The translations under genes were made by a program, and so were the position numbers. From the NCBI GenBank assembly GCA_023394255.1, contig JAEXAZ010000097.1, positions 1 to 9,589 of the forward strand: 9,589 nt of DNA, in the 5' to 3' direction. The DNA is from Bacillota bacterium. GTDB lineage: Bacteria; Bacillota; Clostridia; Oscillospirales; Ruminococcaceae. Within the stretch, counting starts at the first letter, position 1, and every line of letters begins with the position of its first letter. This document shows positions 1-6,534 of this stretch, in pieces. Below the pieces are notes generated by a model that ran no database searches, had not been told where the DNA came from, and worked only from the letters and a program-made list of their open reading frames with translations.

Positions 1-2
1 AT

Positions 3-698
3 TATGACGCGGCGCAAAAAACCTTTTTTCAGAATGTTTCACATGAACTGAGAACCCCTCTGATGTCCATCCGGGGGTATGCGGAAGGAATCCAATGCGG
101 TGTTTTCGGCGATCATCAGGAAGCGGCAGGGGTAATCGTATCGGAAAGCGCCCGCCTGACGGAGCTGGTCGACGGCCTGCTGACGCTGTCCCGTCTGGAC
201 AGCGCAAAACAGATTCTGGACCTGCAGCCTGTCCCGCTTTGCGACTTTTTAAGCGGCTATCTGAAAAAAATTGAGGGGCTGGCGATCACCCGCGGTATCA
301 GGCTGTCTCTGGAGGAGTGCCCGCCAATTTGTGCGCGGGCGGACGGCGAGCTGCTCGGAAAGGTTTTTCTCAACCTTGTCTCCAATTGTGTCCGCTATGC
401 GGAAACGGCCGTCAGGGTTCGCGTGAAGGAAGAAGGACGCTTTGCTGTCCTTACCGTGGAAGACGACGGGCCGGGGTTTGCCCCGGAAGACGCGGCACAT
501 CTGTTCGAGCGTTTTTATAAAGGGAAAGGCGGGAATTTTGGTTTGGGGCTGGCAATTGCCAAGTCCTCCGCCGAGTATATGGGCGGAAGTGTCCGGGCGT
601 TCAACAGTTCTTATGGCGCTGCGTTTGAGCTGAAGCTGTTGTTGTGCGGATCAGACGGCGGAGGAAAATCCGGCCATCTATCAATACATAATTTTTAA
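3..698 (+). CDS. Sensor histidine kinase, C-terminal part (5' end cut by window)
   Basis: This is the catalytic half of a membrane-type two-component sensor kinase that would autophosphorylate and pass phosphate to a response regulator outside the window. The reading frame is already open at base 3, so the true start lies upstream; the ATG at 63 is internal. The visible 231 residues begin just before the dimerisation/phosphoacceptor H-box (FFQNVSHELRTPL), with the phospho-histidine at codon 42-44. The HATPase domain follows: N-box (NLVSN, about residues 124-128 of the fragment), G1 box (DDGPGF, 154-159), F-box (FERFYKG, 168-174) and G2 box (GLGLA, 180-184). All ATP-binding boxes are intact, so the enzyme looks active. 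The sensor and HAMP regions are not visible, so the stimulus is unknown. It ends 32 bases before the -35 of the next operon and no separate terminator is seen, so some read-through into the RAT/terminator region is possible. Confidence 0.93.
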   Translation, partial: YDAAQKTFFQNVSHELRTPLMSIRGYAEGIQCGVFGDHQEAAGVIVSESARLTELVDGLLTLSRLDSAKQILDLQPVPLCDFLSGYLKKIEGLAITRGIRLSLEECPPICARADGELLGKVFLNLVSNCVRYAETAVRVRVKEEGRFAVLTVEDDGPGFAPEDAAHLFERFYKGKGGNFGLGLAIAKSSAEYMGGSVRAFNSSYGAAFELKLLLCGSDGGGKSGHLSIHNF

Positions 699-730
699 TA
701 TAAAATTTATATACAGAAATTAAATTTATA

Positions 731-759
731 TTGACATCGTATAAATTCGATGCTATAGT
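731..759 (+). promoter_or_regulatory. Sigma-A promoter of the PTS/nag operon (extended -10)
   Basis: A perfect -35 (TTGACA, 731-736) is followed by a 17-base spacer and TATAGT (754-759), with a TGC extended -10 directly in front. Transcription should begin near 766. AT-rich tracts (AAATTTATAT at 703-712 and again at 722-731) lie just upstream and could act as UP-element-like DNA. This is the only strong promoter seen ahead of the seven-gene operon. Confidence 0.88.
735..752. repeat. Dyad CATCG-N8-CGATG in the promoter spacer (possible operator)
   Basis: Two 5-base arms, CATCG (735-739) and CGATG (748-752), are separated by 8 bases and lie between the -35 and -10 of the operon promoter. The position would suit a repressor, but the arms are short and no known operator consensus was recognised, so chance is a real alternative. 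Confidence 0.3.
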
Positions 760-775
760 TAAGACAATAGATGTT

Positions 776-804
776 GGGTTGTTACTGTTTAGTCAGGCAA
801 GACC
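776..804 (+). promoter_or_regulatory. RAT (ribonucleic antiterminator) element of the LicT/SacT/BglG type
   Basis: The segment GGGTTGTTACTG (776-787), a short loop, and CAGGCAAGACC (794-804) match the known Bacillus-type RAT pattern (GGATTGTTACTG...CAGGCAAAACC) almost base for base. In the mRNA it forms an imperfect hairpin with internal loops that is bound by the CAT domain of BglG-family antiterminators. Its last four bases (GACC, 801-804) are also the first four bases of the terminator stem, so RAT and terminator are mutually exclusive. The cognate protein is most probably the product of the gene directly downstream (877-1722). Confidence 0.92.
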
Positions 805-852
805 AAATTTTACAGGGATGTGTATCTCTGTGAAATTTGGTCTTTTTGTTTT
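801..852 (+). terminator. Leader intrinsic terminator controlled by the RAT
   Basis: A 19-bp stem (801-819 with 824-842, two G-T wobbles, 4-base loop) is followed by TTTTTGTTTT. The outer arms are GACCAAATTT and AAATTTGGTC. It sits between the promoter and the first gene, so by default it should stop transcription in the leader. Binding of the antiterminator to the overlapping RAT would prevent it from forming. Confidence 0.95.
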
Positions 853-876
853 CTAAGGAGGTGAGCTGGGACGCCT

Positions 877-1722
877 ATGAAAATTCTAAAATCGATTAAC
901 AATAATATTATCAGCGCGTACGACGAAGACGGCCGCGAAATTGTCGTAATGGGGAAAGGAATCGGTTACCGGGCCAAGGGCGGCGGGGAAATTCCCCGGG
1001 AGCAGATTGAAAAGATTTTCCGCATGGACAACCAGGATGAAACGGACCGGCTTAAAACTTTGTTTGCCGGCCTGCCGATGGAGCATGTGCGGGTTTCCGA
1101 CAGCATTATCACCTATGCGAAAAACAGCCTGGACAAACGTCTCAACCAAAGCATCTACATAACGCTGACCGACCACATCAGTTTTGCGGTATATCGGTAT
1201 CAGCATGGAATGGAGTTTCACAACGCGCTTCTGATGGAGGTGCGCAGATTTTATCATCCGGAGTACCTGATCGGCAAATATTCGCTGGACCTGATGGAAA
1301 AAGAGTTGGGAATCCGTTTCCCCGACGATGAGGCGGCATCCATCGCGCTGCATATTGTCAATGCGGAGTATGACGCTTCCATCAGCGAGACCATCCATAT
1401 TACCCGGCTGATTCAAACGATTTTGGAACTTGTCAAGGGTACGCTCGGCGTGGCGCTGAATGAGCAGTCCTCCAGCTGTGAGCGGTTTGTAATCCATCTG
1501 AAATTTCTGGCGCAGCGGGTGCTCAAGTCCGAAACGCTCAAAGTGCACGACCCCGATCTGGTAAGAATCACTTCAAGCCAATACCCGGAAGAGTTCCGCC
1601 ACAGCGAAAAAATTGCCGATCTCATCGAACAGCGGTACAGCCACCGCATCTCCGATGAAGAAAAAGCCTATCTGGCCCTGCATATCAGAAGAATCAGGAC
1701 TGAGGAGCAGGAAAAAGAATAA
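877..1722 (+). CDS. licT: LicT-type transcriptional antiterminator (BglG family, CAT-PRD1-PRD2)
   Basis: RNA-binding antiterminator of 281 residues, close to the family's usual length. The N-terminal CAT RNA-binding domain (about residues 1-55) starts MKILKSINNNIIS, the family signature, which fixes the ATG start. The GGAGGTGA at 857-864 is 12 bases upstream, slightly long. PRD1 (about 65-170) and PRD2 (about 172-280) carry the four expected regulatory histidines H100, H159, H207 and H269, the numbering known for Bacillus LicT. In that family EIIB of the cognate permease inhibits through PRD1 and HPr activates through PRD2. It is the first gene behind its own RAT/terminator, so autoregulation is expected. 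The sugar sensed is inferred from context: downstream genes point to N-acetylglucosamine (or glucose) rather than beta-glucosides, so the symbol gives family, not substrate. Confidence 0.93.
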   Translation: MKILKSINNNIISAYDEDGREIVVMGKGIGYRAKGGGEIPREQIEKIFRMDNQDETDRLKTLFAGLPMEHVRVSDSIITYAKNSLDKRLNQSIYITLTDHISFAVYRYQHGMEFHNALLMEVRRFYHPEYLIGKYSLDLMEKELGIRFPDDEAASIALHIVNAEYDASISETIHITRLIQTILELVKGTLGVALNEQSSSCERFVIHLKFLAQRVLKSETLKVHDPDLVRITSSQYPEEFRHSEKIADLIEQRYSHRISDEEKAYLALHIRRIRTEEQEKE

Positions 1723-1746
1723 ACAATCAAAAGGGCAGGTTATACC

Positions 1747-2238
1747 ATGTTTCAAACACTCAAAAAGATATTTGAAAACCCTAAGCAAGAGAAAATCTGC
1801 GCCCCTGTCGAGGGGGAAGCCGTACCGATTACGGACGTCAGCGACCCTACCTTCGGCGAGGAGATTCTTGGGAAGGGAATCGCGATCAAGCCTTCAAAAG
1901 GGCGGGTGGTCGCTCCGGCTGACGGGACGGTGACGGTCCTGATCGAAAGCAGCCATGCGGTCAGCCTTTTGACCGACAAGGGCGCGGAAATTCTGGTGCA
2001 TGTCGGATTGGACACCATCCAGCTGGAAGGGCGGTTTTTCACCGCGCATGTCAAGGTCGGGGACCGGGTCAAAACGGGGGACCTGCTGCTGGAATTCGAT
2101 CCGGACGCAATCCGGAAAGCCGGCTATGATACCATTACGCCCGTTGTAATTTTGAATTCCAACGAGTATGCGTCCATTGAGCTGTTCCACGGCGGGCCGA
2201 TCGGGGAACTGGATCTTCTCATGCGCCTCGTCAAATAA
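1747..2238 (+). CDS. crr: PTS glucose-type EIIA, stand-alone (Crr-like)
   Basis: Cytoplasmic phosphocarrier of 163 residues that takes phosphate from HPr and passes it to an EIIB. The full glucose-family EIIA fold is present. Two active-site histidines are seen: H70 in SSHAVSLLTDKG and the phosphorylated H85 in EILVHVGLDT, followed by the VKVGDRVKTGDLLLEFD segment and the C-terminal TPVVILNSNEY. The ribosome site AAGGGCAGG (1731-1739) is moderate and 7 bases from the ATG. The gene starts 24 bases after the antiterminator gene. The EIICB porter downstream ends after its EIIB domain and has no EIIA, so this protein is its likely phosphate donor. As a free EIIA it could also serve other glucose-family permeases elsewhere in the genome. 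Confidence 0.95.
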   Translation: MFQTLKKIFENPKQEKICAPVEGEAVPITDVSDPTFGEEILGKGIAIKPSKGRVVAPADGTVTVLIESSHAVSLLTDKGAEILVHVGLDTIQLEGRFFTAHVKVGDRVKTGDLLLEFDPDAIRKAGYDTITPVVILNSNEYASIELFHGGPIGELDLLMRLVK

Positions 2239-2273
2239 TCTGCGCGCAAAAGCAACATAAAGGGGTACGGTGA

Positions 2274-3926
2274 ATGATAACAGGTAAGGGTCTGCCGGTA
2301 TTTTCCGGTATTGCCGAGGGCAGAATCTTTTATTTACAAAAGCGGGTCGTCAAGACCGGACAAAATCGCTCCCTTTTGGATATGGAATCGGAGAAAGCGC
2401 GGTTTTCGGCAGCCAGAAAAACGGCGGATGAGCAGCTGGCGGCCTTATTCGAAAAGGTCCGGTCGGAAGTTGGCGAGCAGGAAGCCATGATCATCGACGT
2501 TCAGCGGATGATGCTGGACGACCCGGATTTCAACGATACGGTTATTTCGGGGCTCGAGGCCGGAAGCAGCGCCGAACAGGCGGTTGAAAAGGCCGGGCAG
2601 CAATTTGCGGAATTTTTCAGCAAAATGGAAGATGCCTATATGCGGGCGCGTTCCGCGGATATTCTGGATGCGGCGAACCGGCTGCTGCACATTCTGGGGG
2701 GCGGAACAGCCCCCGGTTTGCAGCTGACGGAACCGTGCATTGTCGTTGCGGACGACATCACTCCCAGTGAAACGGTTCAGCTGGATAAAAGCAGGGTGCT
2801 GGGGATTGTGACAAGGCTGGGCTCCGGCCATTCCCACGCGGCAATTCTGGCGCGTACGCTCGGAATTCCCACGCTTGTGCAGGCGGAACTGCCCAACGGC
2901 CAGCCGCTCGACGGCCGCATGATGCTTATTGACGGCTGCGACGGGCAGTTTTACATAGATCCCGATCCGCAGACGCTTGAGCGGATGCGGCAGAAGAAGC
3001 TTGACACGGCCGGAAGGCGGCATAGCCTGGAAAAACTGCGGGGAATGGAAAGTATTACCGCAGACGGCAAAAAAATTGCACTGTATGCGAATATCGGAAG
3101 CGTAGCCGACGTACAAATTGCTTTGGCAAACGACGCGGAGGGGATCGGCCTTTTCCGCAGTGAGTTTCTCTTTCTGGGCAGAACCGGCTGCCCCTCCGAG
3201 GAGGAGCAGTTTGCCGCTTATCGCGAGGTGCTCGAAGCCATGGGCGGCAGGCGGGTCATCATCCGGACGATGGACATCGGCGCGGATAAAAAGGCGGATT
3301 ATCTGGGCTTTGCGCCGGAGGAAAATCCGGCGCTCGGGTTCCGGGGCGTTCGCGTTTCCCTTGACTATACCGGGCTGTTCAGGACCCAGTTGAGGGCGAT
3401 CTGCCGGGCGGCCGCATTCGGTACCGCCGCCGTGATGTTCCCGATGATTATTTCAGTGGATGAGGTAAGGCGGTGCCGGGGGATGCTGCGGCAGACCCTG
3501 CACGAACTTGCGGAGCAGGGCATTCCGGCCGGTAATATGGAAGTGGGAATCATGATCGAGACGCCCGCCGCTGTCATGCTCAGCGAGGAACTCGCACATG
3601 AGGTGGATTTTTTCAGCGTCGGCACCAATGACCTCACACAGTACACATTGGCGGCTGACCGCCAGAACCCAAAGGTGGAAAAACTTTACGACGCCGCTCA
3701 TCCCGCGGTGCTGAAAATGTTGTCGCTTGTCGCGCAAAGCGCGCGCGGGGCGGGCATCTGGGCGGGAATCTGCGGGGAGCTGGCGGCGGATACGCGCTTC
3801 ACCGAGACCCTACTGCGCATGGGATATACGGAGCTGTCGGTTTCTCCGGCATATCTGCTGGAGCTGAGAAAAACGGTCAGGGAAAGCATAATGGACCCGG
3901 CCCAAAAAGGAGGCGAAACAAAATGA
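2274..3926 (+). CDS. ptsI: PTS Enzyme I (phosphoenolpyruvate-protein phosphotransferase)
   Basis: Enzyme I transfers phosphate from PEP to HPr and so starts the relay. It has 550 residues, a little shorter than the usual 570-575. The N-terminal HPr-binding/phosphohistidine domains hold the active H188 in SGHSHAAILAR. The C-terminal PEP-binding barrel keeps the key residues R295 (GLFRSEFL), R331 (RTMDIGADK), E429 (GIMIET), N452/D453 (GTNDLTQ), R463 and the acid/base cysteine C500 (GICGELAAD). The active-site motif is unusual: the residue two before the catalytic His is His and the second motif residue is Ser, where the standard signature has Thr/Ser/Asn and Gly/Ala. The start is supported by AAAGGGG (2259-2265), 8 bases upstream. 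The stop overlaps ptsH by 4 bases, implying coupled translation. Catalysis looks intact; it may be a second, operon-dedicated EI or the sole copy. Confidence 0.97.
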   Translation: MITGKGLPVFSGIAEGRIFYLQKRVVKTGQNRSLLDMESEKARFSAARKTADEQLAALFEKVRSEVGEQEAMIIDVQRMMLDDPDFNDTVISGLEAGSSAEQAVEKAGQQFAEFFSKMEDAYMRARSADILDAANRLLHILGGGTAPGLQLTEPCIVVADDITPSETVQLDKSRVLGIVTRLGSGHSHAAILARTLGIPTLVQAELPNGQPLDGRMMLIDGCDGQFYIDPDPQTLERMRQKKLDTAGRRHSLEKLRGMESITADGKKIALYANIGSVADVQIALANDAEGIGLFRSEFLFLGRTGCPSEEEQFAAYREVLEAMGGRRVIIRTMDIGADKKADYLGFAPEENPALGFRGVRVSLDYTGLFRTQLRAICRAAAFGTAAVMFPMIISVDEVRRCRGMLRQTLHELAEQGIPAGNMEVGIMIETPAAVMLSEELAHEVDFFSVGTNDLTQYTLAADRQNPKVEKLYDAAHPAVLKMLSLVAQSARGAGIWAGICGELAADTRFTETLLRMGYTELSVSPAYLLELRKTVRESIMDPAQKGGETK

Positions 3927-4180
3927 AAACGGTTCTGCACATTGTCCAGGATAAGCTGGGGATTCACGCCAGGCCGGCGGGGCAGATTGTAAAGCTCGCG
4001 TCGCAGTATTCCAGCGATATCAGGTTTGCCACTGCCTCCAAAACGGTGGACGCGCGGCGTATCATGGCACTTATGGGACTGGGCGTGCACCAGGGCGACC
4101 AGTTGAAGGTCACCTTTGAGGGAGCTGATGAAGCGGCGGCGGCCGCCGCGTTTTCGGCATATCTGAAAGAATCCCTGTAA
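3923..4180 (+). CDS. ptsH: HPr phosphocarrier protein lacking the Ser46 regulatory site
   Basis: Small cytoplasmic phosphocarrier (85 residues) that shuttles phosphate from EI (preceding gene) to EIIA. The active-site H15 lies in GIHARP with the conserved R17. The regulatory loop aligns without gaps to Bacillus HPr (KTVDARRIMALMGLG against KTVNLKSIMGVMSLG), which puts Arg at position 46 where HPr kinase/phosphorylase modifies Ser in Bacillota. This HPr should therefore transfer phosphate but not form HPr(Ser-P) for CcpA-type repression or inducer exclusion. ATG overlaps the ptsI TGA; a strong AGGAGG (3908-3913) lies 9 bases upstream inside ptsI. The C-terminus has an alanine-rich stretch (residues 71-76). 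A second, Ser46-bearing HPr may exist elsewhere in the genome. Confidence 0.96.
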   Translation: MKTVLHIVQDKLGIHARPAGQIVKLASQYSSDIRFATASKTVDARRIMALMGLGVHQGDQLKVTFEGADEAAAAAAFSAYLKESL

Positions 4181-4190
4181 TACCCGTATC

Positions 4191-4216
4191 AAACCCGACC
4201 ATCCGGCGGGTTTTAT
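4191..4216 (+). terminator. Weak intercistronic hairpin / partial terminator between ptsH and nagE
   Basis: AAACCCG (4191-4197) pairs with CGGGTTT (4207-4213), possibly extended by two more C-G pairs across a bulge. The T tract is short (TTTT, 4211-4214) and overlaps the stem. It lies 53 bases before the nagE start. It could act as a leaky terminator or RNA processing/stability element that sets the ratio of general PTS proteins to porter; a full terminator is unlikely given the operon logic. Confidence 0.5.
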
Positions 4217-4266
4217 AAACCGTGCGGTATGAGGTTGCCGCACAAGAAAAAGAGGAGGAAAATCGT

Positions 4267-5709
4267 ATGATGAAGTACCTGCAAAAGCTCGGCAAATCCT
4301 TAATGCTTCCGGTCGCCTGCCTGCCTGTCGCCGGCATACTCATGGGCATCGGCTACTGGATCGACCCTGTCGGCTGGGGAAGCAACAGCATTATAGCGGC
4401 ATTTTTAATCAGAGCCGGCTCGGTCCTGATCGACAACATGGCGATTCTGTTCGCAATCGGCGTAGCAGTCGGCATGGCGGACGACAATGACGGGACAGCC
4501 GCTCTGGCCGGTCTGGTTTCCTGGCTGACCATTCAGACAATGCTCTCCCCGGCTACCATTGAGATGTTTACCGGGGCTGAGGCAAACGCGGCATTCGGCA
4601 AAATCAACAATCAGTTTATCGGTATCCTCACCGGCTTGATCGGCGCGATCTGTTACAACAGATTCAAACGTACCAAGCTGCCCGATGCGCTGGCTTTCTT
4701 CAGCGGCAAGCGAAGTGTTGCGATTGTAACGGTTCTGATCACGCTTGTAGTCGCGCTGATCCTGTTCTTTATCTGGCCGATGATCTATACCGGTTTGGTC
4801 ATCTTCGGCGAAAGCATTGTCAGCACCGGCGCTCTTGGAGCGGGTATTTACGCGTTCTTCAACCGTCTGCTGATTCCTGTGGGCCTGCATCATGCGCTCA
4901 ACTCGGTATTCTGGTTTGACGTCGCGGGCATCAGCGACCTGACCAAATTCTGGGATGGTTCCGGCGTTTTGGGACAGACCGGCATGTACATGGCGGGCTT
5001 CTTCCCCGTTATGATGTTCGGCCTTCCGGGCGCGGCCCTCGCGATGTATCACACCGCAAAAACCAAAAAAAGAAAGATTGCCGCCGGCCTGCTGGGCGCT
5101 GCGGCGCTCTGCTCCTTCTTCACCGGCGTTACCGAGCCGATGGAATTCTCCTTCATGTTCCTCGCGCCGGTTCTGTATGTCGTTCACGCCCTGCTGACCG
5201 GTATTTCCGCGTTTATCGTCGCGCTGCTGCCTGTCCGCGCGGGCTTCAACTTCAGCGCCGGATTTGTTGACTGGCTGCTCAGCTTCAAAGCCCCAATGGC
5301 GGTCAATCCGTGGCTGCTCATTCCTATCGGACTGGTTTTCGGCGTGATCTACTATGTGGTCTTCCGCTTCCTGATCGTCAGGATGGATCTGAAAACGATC
5401 GGCCGTGAAGACGACGAGGAAGACGAGCTGAACGTGAAACTCACCAGTGACAACTTTACAGCGATCGCGCAGATGATTCTGGAAGGTCTGGGCGGTGTCG
5501 ATAACCTTACAAGCATTGACAGCTGTGTAACCAGACTGCGTCTTGAAATCAAAGATTATACACAGGTCAATGAAAAGAAAATTAAATCCGCGGGTGTGGC
5601 GGGCATCATCCGTCCGAGCAAGACCAGTGTGCAGGTTGTTGTGGGCACACAGGTGCAGTTCGTTGCGGATGAACTGAAAAGGCTTGTTGACCAGTATACC
5701 GTAAGATAA
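4267..5709 (+). CDS. nagE: N-acetylglucosamine PTS porter, EIICB (NagE/NagP type, no EIIA)
   Basis: Membrane permease that imports and phosphorylates N-acetylglucosamine. The EIIC domain (about residues 1-380) has many hydrophobic segments and the glucose/GlcNAc-family signatures GLHHALNSVFWF (207-218) and GVTEPMEFSFMF (287-298); the first matches GlcNAc porters better than glucose ones. An acidic linker (EDDEEDE, 381-387) leads to the EIIB domain (about 395-480) with the phosphocysteine C420 in SIDSCVTRLR. There is no EIIA, so the crr product upstream should supply phosphate. An in-frame GTG at 4222 would add 15 residues, but AGAGGAGG at 4251-4258 lies 8 bases before the ATG at 4267 and the family begins there, giving 480 residues. 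Phenylalanine codons are mostly TTC, unlike in ptsI, which may reflect high expression. Glucose as a second substrate cannot be excluded. Confidence 0.95.
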   Translation: MMKYLQKLGKSLMLPVACLPVAGILMGIGYWIDPVGWGSNSIIAAFLIRAGSVLIDNMAILFAIGVAVGMADDNDGTAALAGLVSWLTIQTMLSPATIEMFTGAEANAAFGKINNQFIGILTGLIGAICYNRFKRTKLPDALAFFSGKRSVAIVTVLITLVVALILFFIWPMIYTGLVIFGESIVSTGALGAGIYAFFNRLLIPVGLHHALNSVFWFDVAGISDLTKFWDGSGVLGQTGMYMAGFFPVMMFGLPGAALAMYHTAKTKKRKIAAGLLGAAALCSFFTGVTEPMEFSFMFLAPVLYVVHALLTGISAFIVALLPVRAGFNFSAGFVDWLLSFKAPMAVNPWLLIPIGLVFGVIYYVVFRFLIVRMDLKTIGREDDEEDELNVKLTSDNFTAIAQMILEGLGGVDNLTSIDSCVTRLRLEIKDYTQVNEKKIKSAGVAGIIRPSKTSVQVVVGTQVQFVADELKRLVDQYTVR

Positions 5710-5718
5710 GCTTCCGCA

Positions 5719-5754
5719 TTGAAATCGCGGGCAGGGATCTGCCCGCGATTTCAA
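5719..5754 (+). other. Perfect 16-bp intercistronic hairpin between nagE and nagB
   Basis: Bases 5719-5734 pair without mismatch with 5739-5754 around a GGAT loop; the core is GAAATCGCGGGCAG. It is followed by AAAACATT, so there is no U tract on the plus strand, and none on the minus strand either. It is therefore not a standard intrinsic terminator. It starts 9 bases after the nagE stop, where a very stable hairpin would protect the upstream mRNA 3' end or mark a processing site, so that nagE message could outlast nagBA message. Confidence 0.8.
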
Positions 5755-5787
5755 AACATTCCGGCCAGGCATAAGAGGGGGATTTCA

Positions 5788-6534
5788 TTGAGAATCTATA
5801 AAGCGAAGGATTACGCCGACATGAGCAGAAAAGCGGCGAACATCATTTCAGCACAGGTGATCATCAAGCCCAATTCGGTTTTGGGGCTTGCAACCGGCTC
5901 CAGCCCCATTGGAGCTTATCGTCAGCTGATCGAATGGTATCGGAAGGGCGATGTTGATTTCAGAAAAGTCACTTCCATTAATTTGGATGAATACAGGGGC
6001 CTGCCTGAAAGCGACCCCCAAAGCTACAGCTATTTTATGCATCAGTATTTCTTCGATCATGTCAATGTCTGCCCGCAGAATATTCACATCCCGGACGGTA
6101 TGGCACCCGACCCGCGGGAGGAGTGCCGGCGCTACGATACGCTGATTCAGGCGTGCGGCGGCATCGATCTCCAACTGCTCGGAATCGGCCACAATGGGCA
6201 CATCGGCTTTAATGAACCGGGCGAGGCGTTTGAGAAGCGCACCCACTGTGTCAGCCTTTCGCCGAGCACAATCGAGGCAAACAAGCGCTTTTTTGACAGC
6301 GAGGAAAACGTGCCCCGACAGGCATATACCATGGGGATGCGCTCTATCATGCAGGCAAAGCAGATTTTGCTGATTGTCAGCGGGGAAGAAAAGGCCGGGA
6401 TCGTAAGGGACGCGTTTTGCGGGCCTGTCACGCCGCAGGTTCCCGCTTCCGCCCTCCAGCTGCACAACAATGTGACGCTTGTGGGGGATCAGGCCGCGCT
6501 TTCCCTGATTCCGGACGGAGGGATTGACGAATGA
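5788..6534 (+). CDS. nagB: Glucosamine-6-phosphate deaminase NagB (TTG start)
   Basis: Converts glucosamine-6-phosphate to fructose-6-phosphate and ammonia, the last step from GlcNAc to glycolysis. From the TTG at 5788 it has 248 residues, similar to the short Bacillus form (about 242). Family motifs are complete: sugar-phosphate loop GLATGSSP (33-40), catalytic D67 in SINLDEYRG, and LGIGHNGHIGFNEPG (131-145) with H138 and E143. The start is chosen because the protein then begins MRIYKAKDYADMS as in the family and because AAGAGGGGGA (5773-5782) lies just upstream. A longer in-frame TTG at 5719 falls inside the hairpin stem and lacks a ribosome site. A TTG start behind a stable hairpin suggests deliberately modest translation. 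The last codons overlap nagA by 4 bases. Confidence 0.96.
   Translation: MRIYKAKDYADMSRKAANIISAQVIIKPNSVLGLATGSSPIGAYRQLIEWYRKGDVDFRKVTSINLDEYRGLPESDPQSYSYFMHQYFFDHVNVCPQNIHIPDGMAPDPREECRRYDTLIQACGGIDLQLLGIGHNGHIGFNEPGEAFEKRTHCVSLSPSTIEANKRFFDSEENVPRQAYTMGMRSIMQAKQILLIVSGEEKAGIVRDAFCGPVTPQVPASALQLHNNVTLVGDQAALSLIPDGGIDE

Noticed and set aside
699..876. CcpA cre site in the operon control region
   Set aside because: Looked for and no convincing match to the cre consensus was seen, consistent with but not proving CcpA-independent control.
4222..4266. Upstream GTG start for nagE
   Set aside because: It would place the strong AGAGGAGG ribosome site inside the coding sequence; ATG 4267 fits both spacing and family N-terminus.
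4405..5772. Long minus-strand ORF (455 codons) opposite nagE
   Set aside because: Nearly coincides with nagE, has low-complexity polar composition and no recognisable domain; it is a shadow of a well-supported gene.
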